Of a stretch of DNA of 64,000 nt, positions 9,471-22,043 are shown piece after piece (the first letter of the stretch is position 1; each line of letters opens with the position of its first letter). Made by a program: the position numbers and the translations under genes. The notes under the pieces are model-generated. The model did no database searches. It had not been told where the DNA came from and worked only from the letters and a program-made list of their open reading frames with translations. The DNA comes from Ocypus olens (taxonomy: Eukaryota; Arthropoda; Insecta; Coleoptera; Staphylinidae): the NCBI GenBank assembly GCA_910593695.2, contig OU343062.1, positions 27,444,531 to 27,508,530 on the forward strand. The letters are read 5' to 3'.

Positions 9471-10289
9471 AGACCAGACTATGTTTCATGTTTTCCCGGC
9501 CCAATATTTATAACAATCGATTTTAAGAAAAATCTCATTTATTTTACGCTCCGAGAATTTATTTTGCGCTTCCAGAGACAGTTAAGCAACATTAAACAAA
9601 AAATCAGTTCGAATGTTCCTTAGAAATATTTTTACACGCCAATCAGTACTGTCTACAGTTTTTTTTATTGTAATTAAAGTTATATATTGATATATTTATT
9701 ACAGTGATGTATATTTTATACTAAATTGTTTAATGGCTTAGATTCTGGTGTTTGAATCTGTATTTTTAGTGTCCCACTTTTTATTTTGCGTGTATGTAAA
9801 TACATTGAATAAATGTTTTGACCTGTGTTAATCCTTGTTGTATTGATGTATACTACTCCAAGAACATAACTTGCTAAAAAGGGATCCTCTTCGGTCCGTT
9901 GAATAACTCAAGGAACGCCAAGTTTTATACAGCGTAACTTTCGGAAATTTGCCCACTTGCATAGAAAGCTTTGCAAATAGGAACTTTCCCTCTTTAATAT
10001 CGCCATAACAATGGAACTTTTTCTAAGAGGTGTTGGATAATACTTATTTACAAAAGTCAAAAAAGCTGTGCTTTACTCGACGAGGCGGAATTTCAAGTAC
10101 GAGACCACGGTGCGGTATTTTAAATTCTTTAATTCATTATTTCAGTTTACGAGATTGTTATTGTGCTGTAATAAATATATTCCGACCACAGAACCTTTGA
10201 TTTGAAATGAAACCCAAACCAATTACTTTGCCCATCCCTGTCAAAGAAAAAATAATGTAGTGTCAAAAACGTGATGCAACAAAATAAAA
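9471..10289. other. no supported feature
   Basis: AT-rich DNA with no motif-bearing frame or clear repeat. Confidence 0.4.
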
Positions 10290-10655
10290 TATCGTGTGTC
10301 TGAGATAAGGGGCGAATATGGGAATTTAACACGTAAAATATTTGTAATTATTATCTCCCGTATTCATTTTAGTGAAAAATCGCAAAAGAATATTTTTAGG
10401 AGAATTAAAAATTGTAAATGTATCATCCATTTAATTCACGTTTGTACCAGAATCCACCTCAGAAATAATAAAGATAAGTTGAAACAACGTACCATTTAAT
10501 AAAATCCCTTGCATTGAGTTTGACAAATGTCATGATATGGTGAGAATAATTTTGCTAGTCAGATATCAATTCACGCATTGTAATTGCTATAACATTGGGC
10601 TCGTTGTTAGGTGTGAACTAGTATTCATCGGTAAAACAGACTCACTACAGAAAGT

Positions 10656-11070
10656 TTAGTTTAGTTTAGTTTTTAGTTGGTTTATTAATTTGCAGCAAAT
10701 GTTGCTATTTTAAATATGTAAATGCATATTAATGTAAGAATGTTGTACTCCTTAAATAAACCACGGCAAGTCTCCAATCTAGTTTTGTTAAAAATTAATC
10801 TTAATATTATTTTCTGGGCTATGAATATTCTTTGAATATCACTTCTTTCCCACGCTGTTATATTATAGAAGAGATAAGGATATACCAATGAGCAGTAGAG
10901 ACTCTGGTGGTAGCATTAGTTTTAGTTTAAGAACTGCATGGTAAGCAGTATTATGCTCGTCCAGAGCAATCCCAAGAAATTTAGTGCTCAGATTTAAATT
11001 AATAATTCTATTAAAAAACAAAATGTTTACTGTTTCATTACTATTTAGAAGTAAATTATTAGCATTCATT
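10656..11070 (-). pseudogene. LINE RT C-terminal fragment inserted in the mariner relic
   Basis: The minus strand reads NNLLLNSNETVNILF then LSTKFLGIALDEHNTAYHA, the post-catalytic 'KFLGI' region of a LINE RT. In another frame it continues YNITAWERSDIQRIFIAQKI and LETCRGLFKEYNILTLICIY, the conserved C-terminus. The 3' end (low coordinates) is a short TTTAG-type repeat on the plus strand, a microsatellite-like tail. The fragment is 5'-truncated and internally shortened. Comparison with the uninterrupted relative near 31310-31330 shows it as an insertion. Confidence 0.65.
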
Positions 11071-11079
11071 GTGGTCTGT

Positions 11080-11305
11080 ATTTGATCGATCCTGCATTAT
11101 TTCCCAGAATACACGCCTGCTTTCTTTATCCACTAACAGTATCTCTTGATGGCATTGATGTTTGTAGGAATGATAACCATGCTTCTTCAGAATTTTCTGT
11201 ACTGAGAATTTAAACAAGTTGCACTCACGATCAATGCATCGTATGCTAGTTGTTGGTTCAGCATTTAACAACCTAAAACTCTTCCAATTCGTCGTTGCTT
11301 CTTCT
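11080..11305 (-). pseudogene. mariner-like transposase N-terminal HTH remnant
   Basis: The minus strand reads LLNAEPTTSIRCIDRECNLF then KFSVQKILKKHGYHSYKHQ and ILLVDKESRRVFWEIM. It parallels the copy at 37590-37804 (TSMRCIARECNVSKFSVQKI). The pattern 'TS.R.IA....S..SVQ.IL...G.HSYK' followed by 'D...RR.F' is the DNA-binding half of insect mariner-like transposases. No DDE motif is present. Confidence 0.6.
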
Positions 11306-11567
11306 GTTCCGTTTGCCTGAAATGTTTTGAAATAATATTTGTTGAAATAGGACCATTAAAATACCTTTTGAAAGCTGCCGCCACATTTGCTGTATTTACA
11401 AACTTATTCACAAACTTGGTAATTGTTGATAGACGGAATTGGTAGATTGTTAAATTTAACCAAAAATGTCACGTTGAGTTCGTGAACTGACGCCACTGCA
11501 AAATGTTTGGCTAGTGTTTACTTTGGGGAAAATAGAACAGGGGGCTGAAATTTGTTTTGTAGACATA

Positions 11568-11680
11568 GTTTTTTGAGCCGAGTTCAGGAATGTACGTTTT
11601 AACTCTAGGAAACTTAAGGGGGGAAGCTATGCCCTCTTAAAGTTTCCCATGTTCGACGGACAACTCGCTCAAAACACAAG
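11568..11680. repeat. short imperfect inverted repeat
   Basis: TTTTTTGAGCCGAGTT and AACTCGCTCAAAAC face each other. Inside them, GGAAACTTAAG faces CTTAAAGTTTCC around GGGGGGAAGCTATGCCCTC. It could fold as one hairpin. No function or TE family is recognised. Confidence 0.5.
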
Positions 11681-13239
11681 TTTCTGTGTAAAACAGGTTA
11701 TTAACTAACAACTACAATCGACTAATAATGATTTGAATGATTTGGGAAGTGAAAATGCGAATTTTATATCTTTTTCTTCATTTTAAGGTCATGTTAAAAA
11801 TACGTCATTTTCATTAGTTCATTATCCCAGCGAAACTGAAGAAGTGGCGTGTCGAAATAAACACTATATTAAGTAATCTGTGATTTTTCATTGCGTTAAC
11901 AATTGACACAAATTTTAAATTGTTCAATTGTAAATTTATTTACAATTTCTTTATTTGTGCCCCAGTTTTGTGGGTGTATTTTTTTCGGGAAAGGTGCCCC
12001 TACTAAACATAAACACACACATGTATCTTTAACCGGGATACTAACCACACAAATTAATCTGGTAAAAATTAGGGACTTTAATCAATGATGAAATGGCAAT
12101 GCAATAGATATTTATGCATTATGGGAGATATGGAATGTTTTTTCCCAAAATTGATAGGGTTACAAACCGAGGTCTTCTAGCCCGAGGTTTTTAAGTCAAC
12201 CCAGGGCAAAGAACATGAATATCTCCAGTGGTGTACATAATATTTGATTTTATAATAATAATGATTTACTGGTGCATATTTCGAAAAGTTTACACAAGTC
12301 ATTTAATGTAGATTTCAGTAGAATAAGTTAATAAAATAATAATATACGACAAAAAAAAAACTGGAGCTATAAAGTAATACATAAATCACGTATTAAAATC
12401 TTTATACATTCACTAAATTGCAATCACAAATTAAAATTAAAATCATAAATTAAAATCACAATTTAATTTATGGTTATATATCAGTAATTAGTAATAAAAA
12501 TATTCAGTATAGCGATCTGCAATATGTATTTGCATGGTTGCTATAAGTTAGTTTTAAAACAAACAGCTCGCATTTCATGAACTAACGTTTATTTCATTTG
12601 TTGACTTTAATGCTTTGACAAAAAATGGTGATGTGGCCATCATGTTACTTTCTCCGACTTGATGGTATCATAGCCATTTATATTTACGTTTTCAAGGTTT
12701 ATTTTCAATTAAAATCATATTTTAAATGTTAATCGAGCGTTGCGCATGAAACTGACGTTTAAAACGTCAAAATTATGAAACGGAAAAATTATACTTCAAA
12801 TACAAAAACTCGGTTTACTCAAAAACTAACGAGATTTAGAAAAAAACTTATTCTTTAGAAGTTGTTCATTTCGGTATTCTCTACAATTATTATTCACACA
12901 AATTTGCTGTAACTATTATCGTTTCAAAATTATAAACCAAACATTGAAAAAAAATTAATAAATTTTTTTCTCGAATAGCAATGATTTTATCAAAAATATT
13001 TTCAAGCAAAAGATGTTTATTTTTTTGTTGTCTTTAACGTTTGTTTAAATGTTTTTGTGATATTTTTCATATTTAAGAAAATATTGGCAAAAAACAAAAA
13101 ACAGTTAAGGTAAACACCCACTTCCGGTGTACGAAATTTTACCAAAAGCTTTTCAGTTCTTCAGATTATCAAATCAGATGTATGTTGAAAATTTCAAATC
13201 AATTTCTTTATTAGTTTTTGAGATACAGCGCACACAGGA

Positions 13240-13240
<1 letters not shown>
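11681..13240. other. no supported gene; AT-rich intergenic DNA
   Basis: No motif-bearing frame. A short run of AAATTAAAATCA-like units lies at 12425-12465. Otherwise nothing is recognised. Confidence 0.4.

Positions 13241-13275
<35 letters not shown>
13241..13275. repeat. (CA)n microsatellite
   Basis: About 17 CA/AC units, followed by a stretch of the GTTGCCACAAG repeat family. The same neighbours recur at 19860-19910. Confidence 0.9.
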
Positions 13276-13281
<6 letters not shown>

Positions 13282-13600
13282 CCCGCAATGCTTGTGGCAA
13301 CCCATGAAATATCCTCAATTGTGGCGCTTTTGTTTAGATGCTGCCCTTTCGCTGCGCTTTTCCACGCTATTTCTGAATATGTGGTTCATTTTGCTTTACC
13401 CTCCATATAAACAAAGTTATTGCAAAAAAACAATTGTGGCAACCGTGCCACAAGTATTGGGAAACGTGAAGTGTGTATCCAGGTTGCCACAAGTGTAGGG
13501 AAACATACCGTGTGTAAGAATGGGTTGCCACAAGTATTGCATAACCTACCAGTGTGTGAAAAGCAACGTTGCCGCTGCCAGCAACCTACAATAATTCAAT
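13276..13600. repeat. GTTGCCACAAGT motif cluster
   Basis: GTTGCCACAAGT or close variants followed by ATNGNGAAACAT-like sequence occur about every 45-50 bp from 13425 to 13550, with CTTGTGGCAAC inverted at 13288. The same motif and an adjoining (AC)n run recur at 19800-19910, so the two loci are probably copies of one unnamed repeat. The open frames across it are low-complexity and not supported as genes. Confidence 0.55.
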
Positions 13601-14425
13601 GCATTCTAGCTTTTGAACATCTTTAACCCTGAAATGCATGGTTATTTAATTAAAATTTGTTTTTATATTATCGATGTACATATTCAGAAAATAATTTATG
13701 ACAAGCATTCAAAGAATTGCTTCATTTTGTGAGTAGGGAATTTGCACAACGACGGCGAGCCAGCAGTTCCGCAACGCTACGAAATAAAAATAAAGGCACT
13801 TTTAATGCGTGTATCATTCCCATTTTTTTCTATAGTAATAATAGTTTTTTTGTATGTAAGTGCGCAAAATTTGTGTTTTTTTTGTTTCGCATGAGAATGT
13901 CATTCGAATATAATCATCGAACACGAAATACAAACAATATTTTTGTTAAAAAACATTTTCTGACTATTGTAGAAAATAATATTTGTACTTTTGTGATTTA
14001 TTTTCAATTTAAATAATAAAATTTTACTTTATAATATGCTGACATAGTTTCATTGGTTCAAAACTTCGGATATAAAATGTTGTAAATCTTCTGAATCAAT
14101 TCTAATGGATAGTTTTAATTAAAATAAGACACTAATAGATAAAATTCGAAATTTTTAGTATTTAACTCTGATTTTGCATTAAAACCAATGAGACATATAA
14201 ATGTGTTCAGAAATACTCCAGAAATAAGTGTCATATTTTCGATTTTTTTTTTATTATCCATCTATACATATGAGTCTATTTTCTCAAAAAACACTTTATC
14301 TAACATATTTGAATATGAATACTATTTCTAATATACTTTCAATCATTAATACCAAGGAAACAAAAGAAGGAATCTATTAAATATTTTAGATGCCCGTACA
14401 ATTTAATTCTGCCTCCGATTTTGTA
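13601..14425. other. no supported feature
   Basis: AT-rich. The 99-residue frame at 13717-14016 is Phe/Asn-rich with no motif and is best read as chance. Confidence 0.4.
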
Positions 14426-14427
14426 AA

Positions 14428-14800
14428 ATATACAGGGTGTCCCATGCAACAATATAGATTTTGGATTATTAAAATTCGCTAAAATTGCTGTTAAATTTCG
14501 AGCAGATAAAAGTGCCAAAAATAATTATAATTAGGTATCATTGAAGTTTAATTTTAAAGGACCCATAGACTTTCAGAGGTTAGCATTTTAAGAGTTATCT
14601 GAAAAATGAATACATTTTCAAACAAAAATAAATATACGGGGTGTCTCACTGAAGGGTCAAAGTAACTTTTTGGCCTTAAATATTTAAGATAGAAAAATAT
14701 GTTTTATATAAAATAAGATAATTATAATTATTACAACTGAGTGCCAACACAAACTTATGTTTTTTTTTAATGGAACACTAAGTATGTTTTTGCATTTTTA
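14428..14800. repeat. CAGGGTGTCCC-type repeat, related to ends of the palindrome at 60184
   Basis: CAGGGTGTCCCATGC (14431), CGGGGTGTCTCACT (14637) and TTTTTTTTAATGGAACAC (about 14760) recur in the same style in the large palindrome (CAGGGTGTCCCAGTAT, TTTTTAATGGAACACCC). This looks like a diverged single arm of a related TIR repeat family. No coding sequence. Confidence 0.45.
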
Positions 14801-15044
14801 TTTGTAGTTTTTAATACTAATTCAATTGACAATAACTTTTATTGGTCTAAATTTAACCGTTTCTGAGTTATTCTGTTTTTTAGGGCAAAACACAAAAACA
14901 CAAAAAATAACAAGTTGTTATTTTAAAATTATCTAATTAATTATCTATTGTTTTTTATCAATAGAAATGTTACATTTTTAGATAATTAGGTTTGTTTTAG
15001 TAATTAAATGATATTTTTATGAAGTAAGAAGGCTTTCGCTAAAT

Positions 15045-15500
15045 CTAATGAAACTTTTTAAAGCCAGTATATTTCAATAGAAAATGTAATATATGAATAT
15101 TCAACCTGTTCCTAACTCTGCAAAATGATGTCTTACTAAGACTATAAATAACTACTTCCATGGCTAAGTCCACGCCAGATATTGAACGACACAAAAGAAA
15201 TTTGCTTGTCAAAATGTTTTCTAGCTTTTTAATTGTAGTTAGCATTTGTACGTAGAAATAAACGACCTTAAACCAATGTTATTTCAATAGTAGTACTATT
15301 ATTATACTATACTATTATTCAATTAAATTCAATTAAATATTCTGCGTAGCATTAGCCAGGGAAGTAGTTGTTTCAATAAGTTATTCGTTTATGGTCTTAT
15401 AGGTAGTAAGAGTTAATTTTGCAGAGTTATGAACAGGTTGAATATTCATATATTCAAGCTACTTTTCGTCTTTATTGAATTTATTTAATGTATCTGCAAC
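15045..15500. repeat. interspersed repeat family R1, foldback copy
   Basis: The left half (15050-15180) and right half (15340-15475) are inverted: GAATATTCAACCTGTTCCTAA faces its inverse near 15440, and ACTTCCATGGCTAAGTC...ACGCCAGATATTGAA faces TTCTGCGTAGCATTAGCCAGG. The same landmarks are in the copies at 51930-52318 and 56185-56650. No protein is encoded. Confidence 0.6.
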
Positions 15501-16744
15501 AAGTGAGAGTTTCTCAAGTTTAATTAAAACTGATTCGCTCAAAATGGCGGAGATGTGACTCTTTGACAATCAAAACAACTTAGTACCTCATATCAATGTG
15601 TTGCCTTTAAGGTCGTCTATCTAAATATTGAACAAATAAAATTAAATTATTTTATTTAATAAAATATAACTTTGGCGTATAACTCAAATAATAAAATGTT
15701 TGTAGAACATGCATTCAGATACATCTATGTTTAATCCTAAAGCTTTTAGTGTGCTCACAATTTTCCGTGGACATGCGGTTGGGACACCAGGTTCACCCAT
15801 GTAGTTTTGTTATTATTCGAAATATCAATTTGAAATTCGGTAGGGTTATACTAATGGCAAATTTAAGTTTAGTGGTCATCCAAAAACCAATTGCACTTTT
15901 GGTTTTACCGGAAGTTACATCAATTAATTTTTAATAAATTTATAAAGTTTATATGAGAGACATTTTCAGGACATTGTTAATTTCATTTTTTCATTTGAAA
16001 TATTATTAGTTTAAAAAAACAAGCGACCTTGTTGTTTACTTTTTAGTTAGAGCATTTTTAACTACGATGCAATACTATTTTTTCTAGGGTCGCCTAAGGC
16101 ATTTTTCAAGTAAATTTGACGAAAAATAAGCGGTAGCGTGTCTAAAATATATCGCATAATAACTATTTTTTTAAATTATTTACCAGATTCAAAAATGCAT
16201 TGAACTAAAGTTGATTACTTTGTTGCTATAACAATACACTTTTTTACTCTTTATAGATTTTTCTCTGGTCCTATTTTTTTTAAATTGCATTATTAGAATT
16301 TTTTTGAGTCATTTCGTTTTGAAAATAAAAGATACAATGCGTTGTCATAGCAACAAAATAATAAGTGGCAACAAATATCCAACATCATCACTAAATGCAT
16401 TATTAAATTCCAAGGAACTTGTATACAAATCGTTTTCGGATTCTGTAAATAAAATAGAAGTATAGTCATTATGCAAATGTTCTAATACAACCCTATATAT
16501 AAATAGGACTGTCATTGTCGCCTCTATACTTAGGAAAAGTTCATGGAGTTATTCAAAACAAAGATTTTAATATATAATTCATAAAATATTTTATTTGGAA
16601 CGACATTTATTCGATGAAAATAATATTTTCTCATACCAGATTTACATCCCTTCCTTACTATTAGTTCAGTGATTTTGTAATTAAATTACGTTACATAAAT
16701 GGATATTTTACTGTTAATGTGTAAATGTGTTTATGTGCTATTGT
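15501..16744. other. no gene; one small inverted repeat
   Basis: TTGATTACTTTGTTGCTAT at 16211-16231 faces ATAGCAACAAAATAATAA near 16345, about 100 bp apart, a possible MITE scrap. No coding sequence is recognised. Confidence 0.35.
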
Positions 16745-16975
16745 GTGTTAGTTTGGACCGGATATTGGGATGTGACGCATTCATTCCACGAATTCGTTTT
16801 AAAATTTAAAGGGACGGTCGAAAACAGGTAGAAAACTTGGGGGGTGACGAATGCTAACATCTGCGAAAGATAAAAACAATTGAGGCATGGCACCCACTTC
16901 TATACATATTTAAAAATAGATTTTTATTATTGCTATTTAAATTAATAACTTTTTATAAGTTTTTTGCGGTTTCAA
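16745..16975. repeat. interspersed repeat family R2, copy 1
   Basis: It is similar along about 215 bp to 59940-60160. Shared landmarks are TTAGTTTGGAMCGGAT, TTTTAAAATTTAAAGGGA, GGTCGAAMRCAGGTA, the GGGGTGAMGAATG stretch, and TTTAAATTAATAAC before TTTTTTAAGTTTT. Unnamed, no ORF. Confidence 0.6.
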
Positions 16976-17875
16976 ACTGAATTTCATTGGCCATTGTAAT
17001 GCATGGTGGAGAAATAAATCTTCGATTTTTTATTACGTCCATTTTCTCAATAATACTTTATTCATACATTTCTTATAAATATTAATATAGAAATCAATAT
17101 TAATCAATAATAATAACTTACTTAAAAATAAGTTTTTCGAACAATTTTAAACTGAATATAACATTTACTAAATTATAAATTGGTGGTCAAACAATACCCT
17201 AAATTATACTATTTCAAGTAACGTTTGATTTTGTAAACTTATTTTTACCTGAGCTATAAATCTTTGAGATAATTTGTTGAGCTAAATTTCCGGAAATAAA
17301 CAATGAATACCAAGATAATATTTAATAAAATATTATTGGTTTTGATTTTCAAAAGTAAAGTGATTTTTCTTGGAATAATTAATAATGCACAAATTACGGT
17401 ATTAAACCTGTACTTGATAATATGAATTGCATACTCTTGTGCCGTAATAGAGAAAAGTTAGACAGAAAAAGATTCAATGGAAATTAATCACAATTTTTTT
17501 TTTAATTTAATTTGATGAACATGATTGATTCATTACTTTTAGAATAATCTGCCCAATATTATAAACATAGTAAGACATCTGATATGCTATTATTTGAGAA
17601 TAATTTCTATATGTGTGTTATTTCTTTTCGAATCAGTGACCTGTTTTGTACAAAGGGTGTAAGTTCCCGCGAAAAAGCCCATCTGGAGTGAAAGTTGTAG
17701 AACGCTCAACACATCTTTGTCAAATATTCTCCCTTAATGAATTGGCATGTACCTAATATAAATAAAATGTCTTACTGTAAGCTGTTTCTTATTGCTTTTA
17801 GCACAACTAATAAATTGTGTAACAATATAAGATTGTGAGTTTAACAGTATTTCTTATATGAACACAAACTTCAGA
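16976..17875. other. no supported feature
   Basis: Very AT-rich DNA with no recognised frame or repeat. Confidence 0.4.
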
Positions 17876-17879
17876 AAAT

Positions 17880-17970
17880 GAATTTACTGAAGTTGAAAAG
17901 TAGACTGGATATTTGAATATTCAAGTGGTTCGAAATTCTGCAAAATTAAGTCTTACTATGATAATATTAT
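17880..17970. repeat. fragment of repeat family R1
   Basis: CTGGATATTTGAATATTCAAG, then TTCTGCAAAATTAAGTCTTAC, matches the 52000-52060 part of family R1. It is only about 90 bp long. Confidence 0.4.
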
Positions 17971-19790
17971 TAATTAATAACTTGCAGAACTTTTTATAAA
18001 GAATAACTGTTTTCCCTAAAAGTAACTTTCAAAGGGAATAGTTGAGAAGCTGCAAACAAACAGCATTCATTGCAATGCAGAAAAAATGATTAAATATATT
18101 GATACTAACTTAAGCACAACTTATAAGATGTATGTCGTGTATTTTTTATTGCGGACTTTTAAAGTTTTCATCTTAAGTTTTAAGTGGTACTATATTAAAA
18201 TTTAATTATTTAACTGTTGATGTGTTAACTCTGATAACCGAAATAAGAGAACAAGAAATTGTAATTAATGTCAATGTCATTTTACTAAAAATTAAGCTAA
18301 AACCTATGGATTACAATCTATTGTCTGTTATAATAATGTTCTAATTATAAGAACAATCAGTTCGCTGGAAAAAGATAAAATTTTAATATGGATTTTAAGC
18401 AAATATTTTCATTAAAACGTGAGTTAAAATATGGTCCAAAAGTTAATTGGCAAAATATTAACGGCTGTGGTAATAAAATACACGGCATATTATAACATAC
18501 CCCCGAAAAGCATAATCTATTAATAATATATCATCTAAACCTATAATTTAACTAAATTACAATGTTCGAAAAACATTTAATAGTAAAATATGTAAATTTA
18601 AAAAAACAAATTGAAATTGTATTTTATTAAAATATTTGATAGGATTAAAATTATTTACCATTTTGTGAAAGTTATTAAGTTCAAATAACATAAATTCAAT
18701 GGACAATTGACTCTTAGCTCGATTCATACTAGATGATATTTATAATAATCATAATACTGATAAAAAATTGGTGGTCAATTTTCTATGTTTTAAAATGTTC
18801 AAAAATGTTTAATAAAGAATATCTGAATATTATTTTATATTATGTTCTTAGTATTATTTGAGATATTTTTTACTCTTAGCCTTGTCATTGTCACAAATAG
18901 TTTTAATAAAATGTAAATTTAACCTATTCAGGAACAAATTAATTTGGAATTTTACAATCTTTTGAAAATAATTGAAATCCTGGCAGTCATACCAGACAGA
19001 CGGCAAAGGCATGGAAATGTACACCTTTGGCTGATTTCCTCACTTAAGACGAGATTCCGTTAATGCACTAAATCCTATTCGTTTAAAATAAGTATTTTTT
19101 GAAACGTACACAATTGTGCATTTGTCCCTGAAGATGTTAAATAGAATTATAATACGACTAAATAACTATAAATAAGAGCCTCAAATTCAATTTAATAAAC
19201 TTATAAGAGAGTAAACAAAAAATAAACTAAGCTAACAAAAATTATAAAAATATATTATATTTATGATCAATTGCTGAATGTCTAACGATTAAATAATTTT
19301 TAAAATGATTTTATATTATCTTTACTTTATTCAGTAATTAAGAAAAAATAATTATTGTTAAATATTAAATTAATTATTTATTTAACCAATATAATTACTT
19401 ATTATTATTATAACAGATAAAATATGATATGTATGCAACCAGAAAAAACATTTCATAAGAGCAGAAATGATTTCTAGGATATTATCCGGCTCCAACCCAA
19501 ATATATATGCGCCGAAGAAACTCTCGGTATCAAATTACTGGCAACGTAGCATTTTTTTGTAGAGGGCGCTACCTACTAAACACTACTGAAGTTGCCACGA
19601 ATATGAGTGTGTGTACCACATGCAAGATCCTGAATAGAGGCGTCTTTTACACATTTAAAAAAAAAGTTGCATAACTTGTGTAAAAGGTACTTTTCGTAAA
19701 TACTATAATAATGAATGAATGTATTTTATTGATCATAATATTCAGTGTAAATATCGTTAGTCTAACTTAACAGGAAACAGAGAAATCACC
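17971..19790. other. no supported gene
   Basis: Very AT-rich. A small hairpin (CTTTTACACA facing TGTGTAAAAG) lies at 19644-19686. Nothing else is recognised. Confidence 0.4.
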
Positions 19791-19794
19791 AGAG

Positions 19795-20045
19795 AAAATT
19801 GTGGCGCAGTGTGTAAGTTGCCACAATTCCGTGCGTCCGCCACAGTTCAGGATGAGGCACACACAAGTTGCCACAAGTATAGAGGAACATACACACACAC
19901 ACAGACACAAAATTTTTTTTTCCAGAAATTGTTGAAATGGCATCTAGGGACCCCAAAACGGATATTTCCGCAAAAAAAATTTTTGAAAAAAAAATCACGA
20001 TCGCAATACTTTCTCGTACTTCGTAACGGAGAAAGTACAAACGTA
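19795..20045. repeat. second GTTGCCACAAGT/(AC)n repeat copy with ACTTTCTCGTACTTCGTA motif
   Basis: GTGGCGCAGTGTGTAAGTTGCCAC is followed by a CCACAAGTATAGAGGAACATAC stretch, an (AC)n run, and then CACGATCGCAATACTTTCTC with TACTTCGTAACGGAGAAAGTA. The last part is a self-complementary motif often repeated in insect genomes (recollection). Shares its first half with 13276-13560. The three overlapping frames over it are not credible genes. Confidence 0.5.
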
Positions 20046-20880
20046 CGGTTGTGAATAAAATAGTGAACAAACCTGGACGAAAAGTGTAGTTCGTCGTTAT
20101 CTACCTTGTTTGATTTTGGAGGACATTTTTCCGAGATGAAAAAATGCACGCCTCTGTGCCGAAATTCATCAACGAGGGACCTGCTTAGTTCGACCGACGA
20201 AATCCACGCGAACCGGATTTGAATAAGTTATCTTTACAGCCCTTTGTCTTTTCCGGACAAGGGCTGCATTTTTTAAGGTGGACAATTGCATTTGGTCGCC
20301 AGATGTATTTCTGGAAAATCCAAGAAGTGCGCAGTGGTGCCAAATGCAAAATAGTGCGGATAGTGGACACACCCCTATTGCGCCCCATCTTTAAGGGCGC
20401 TAATATGACCTTTCATTTTCGTGTAAATATTTGTAAATTATTAATATTAAGCCAAATTTGTACAAAGACAGATGTTTCTAATATACACAGTTATTATTCA
20501 AGTGAACCATCTTTTTGTCCGGTCTTAACAACCAAGTTCCCCTACAAAGAATATTAAAGCAGCAAACTTTACAAATTGCAATCTTCAAATCATTCCATGG
20601 TCCTTCGAACCGGATTTTAATATCGAAGGCGGTATTAATTATCATATTGACCGAGCATTGATTGTTCGCTGTGATCATCGCCGGAGGAGCTGTCAAAGTC
20701 GTGCCCATTGCCGAGCCCGACGAGGTGCAAAAGACGTATTGGAGCGGCCCACGGCGTGATCGAGATCGAGAGAGTCCAGAAGATATTTTAGGAGGAAAAA
20801 GGGTTAGTCTCCGACACTACAATTCCTACCATTGTCCTAGCCATTAAAAAAGTATATAATTTTCTTCGACGTAATTTTGA
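20046..20880. other. no supported gene; small GC-richer patch at 20690-20810
   Basis: Three overlapping frames at 20169-20557 on both strands lack family motifs. The patch at 20690-20810 is GC-richer than its surroundings and encodes AVKVVPIAEPDEVQKTYW in a 61-residue frame. It is unrecognised and may be transferred repeat DNA. Confidence 0.35.
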
Positions 20881-20884
20881 ATCT

Positions 20885-21597
20885 CGTAATAATTTGTGGG
20901 TTAATAAAAAAAAAACAGGTGGCGTAAACCAATCCATCTCAAACGTGCATGAAAGTACAATAGTAAAAATTAAATCTAAAAGTAATAATTATTTATCCAA
21001 AATCCCATGTTAAGTTATTACACAAATAACAAGTCATTTGCAAACAATAGTTTTCAAAAAAGGTCACTGAACATCCCGCGCAATATTAAGTTAGCAGACC
21101 CTAATTTTAATTTCTCAAGATCCATTGATCTACTAATCGGCGCTGAGTTATTCTGACCAGTTTTATGTGCGGGGCAAATTGATTTGGGAAAAGAAAAACT
21201 TGTTTTACAAAAAAAAAAAAACATTTTGGGTGGATTGTCGGTGAACATAAAACATCTTTTACAAACCAACCATGTAATTTAGCATTAAATATAGAATCAT
21301 TAGACTTAGAACGATTTTGGGAAATCGAACACGTAAATGAGAATATTAAGTCATTTAATCCTAAACAGCTCAAATGTGAAAAATATTTCGTGGAAAATGT
21401 GCCTCGTGATGAATCAGTAAGGTTTACAGTAGTATTAACATTTGTAGCCAATTATGCGGATTTAGGTGAATTACGAGGCGTAGCATTAAAAAGATTCTTC
21501 TATCTAAAGTTAAAATGATCAAAAAATGCCAACTTAAAATAAGAATATTCTGAATTCAAGAGTTTATTACCATCCCAGTACGACTTCGGTCTCATAA
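20885..21597 (+). pseudogene. BEL/Pao protease and protease-RT linker
   Basis: The frame reads IPRNIKLADPNFNFSRSIDL then LIGAELF. 'LADP.F......DLLIG' is a hallmark of the BEL/Pao aspartic-protease region, which cleaves Gag-Pol. Further on, in another frame, LERFWEIEHVNENIKSFN then CEKYFVENVPRDES is the conserved linker. Next comes ANYADLGELRGVALKRFFYL, the BEL 'G.S...A..RF' block. Stop codons (for example TGA after GAELF) and a 13-base A run disrupt it. The upstream part (20885-21060) is tentatively included because KIKSKSNNYLSKIPC resembles the start of the protease domain. Confidence 0.7.
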
Positions 21598-22043
21598 ATA
21601 TACTGAAGGAAAAAAAATGAAACACTTTAAATTCGTGAAATTTCGACCATTTTCAAACCGCCATACGTCGGCGTATTTTACTCGATTTTGTTGAATCTTC
21701 AAGAGGGAAAACCTTCAAATGTCTTCTTTCAAGTCATGCATACGAGCTTAAGCGTAACCCCTTCCGTCCCTCTCTAGCACCACCGTGAAAAAAAAGTTTT
21801 TTCCGGAAATCATGTCCAATTTTGACGATGTCTACGGAGTTGGAAAAATTTCCACAAAGGCATTAAAATCTGATCAATTCCCTTTACAGGACTCAAAGAA
21901 TGAAGTTTCTACGACGATTTGGCACCAAGTTATGGCTGTTTGAAAAAAAGTGCATTTTGAGGTTTTTCGCACATAACTCAGTGACTTTTCAACCAAATTT
22001 GATGGTTATTTCAGGAAAAAATCCCATTTTGGCTCTACTCTAA

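Larger units (their letters stand above)
10292..11515 (-). mobile_element. mariner-like element relic (family M2), internally deleted, 5'-truncated
   Basis: The left end, TCGTGTGTCTGAGATAAG at 10292 after TA, matches in inverse the end of a better-preserved relative at 38285. About 300 bp of terminal sequence (10292-10600) are shared with 31050-31340 and, inverted, with 37985-38285. The minus-strand transposase N-terminus at 11080-11305 joins almost directly to the 3' terminal repeat, so the catalytic part is deleted. The opposite TIR is missing beyond about 11515. A LINE fragment interrupts it at 10656-11070. Confidence 0.65.

Noticed and set aside
19786..20388. Cluster of overlapping 60-112-residue frames on both strands
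   Set aside because: No family motifs, low-complexity content from (AC)n and A/T runs; a repeat explains it.
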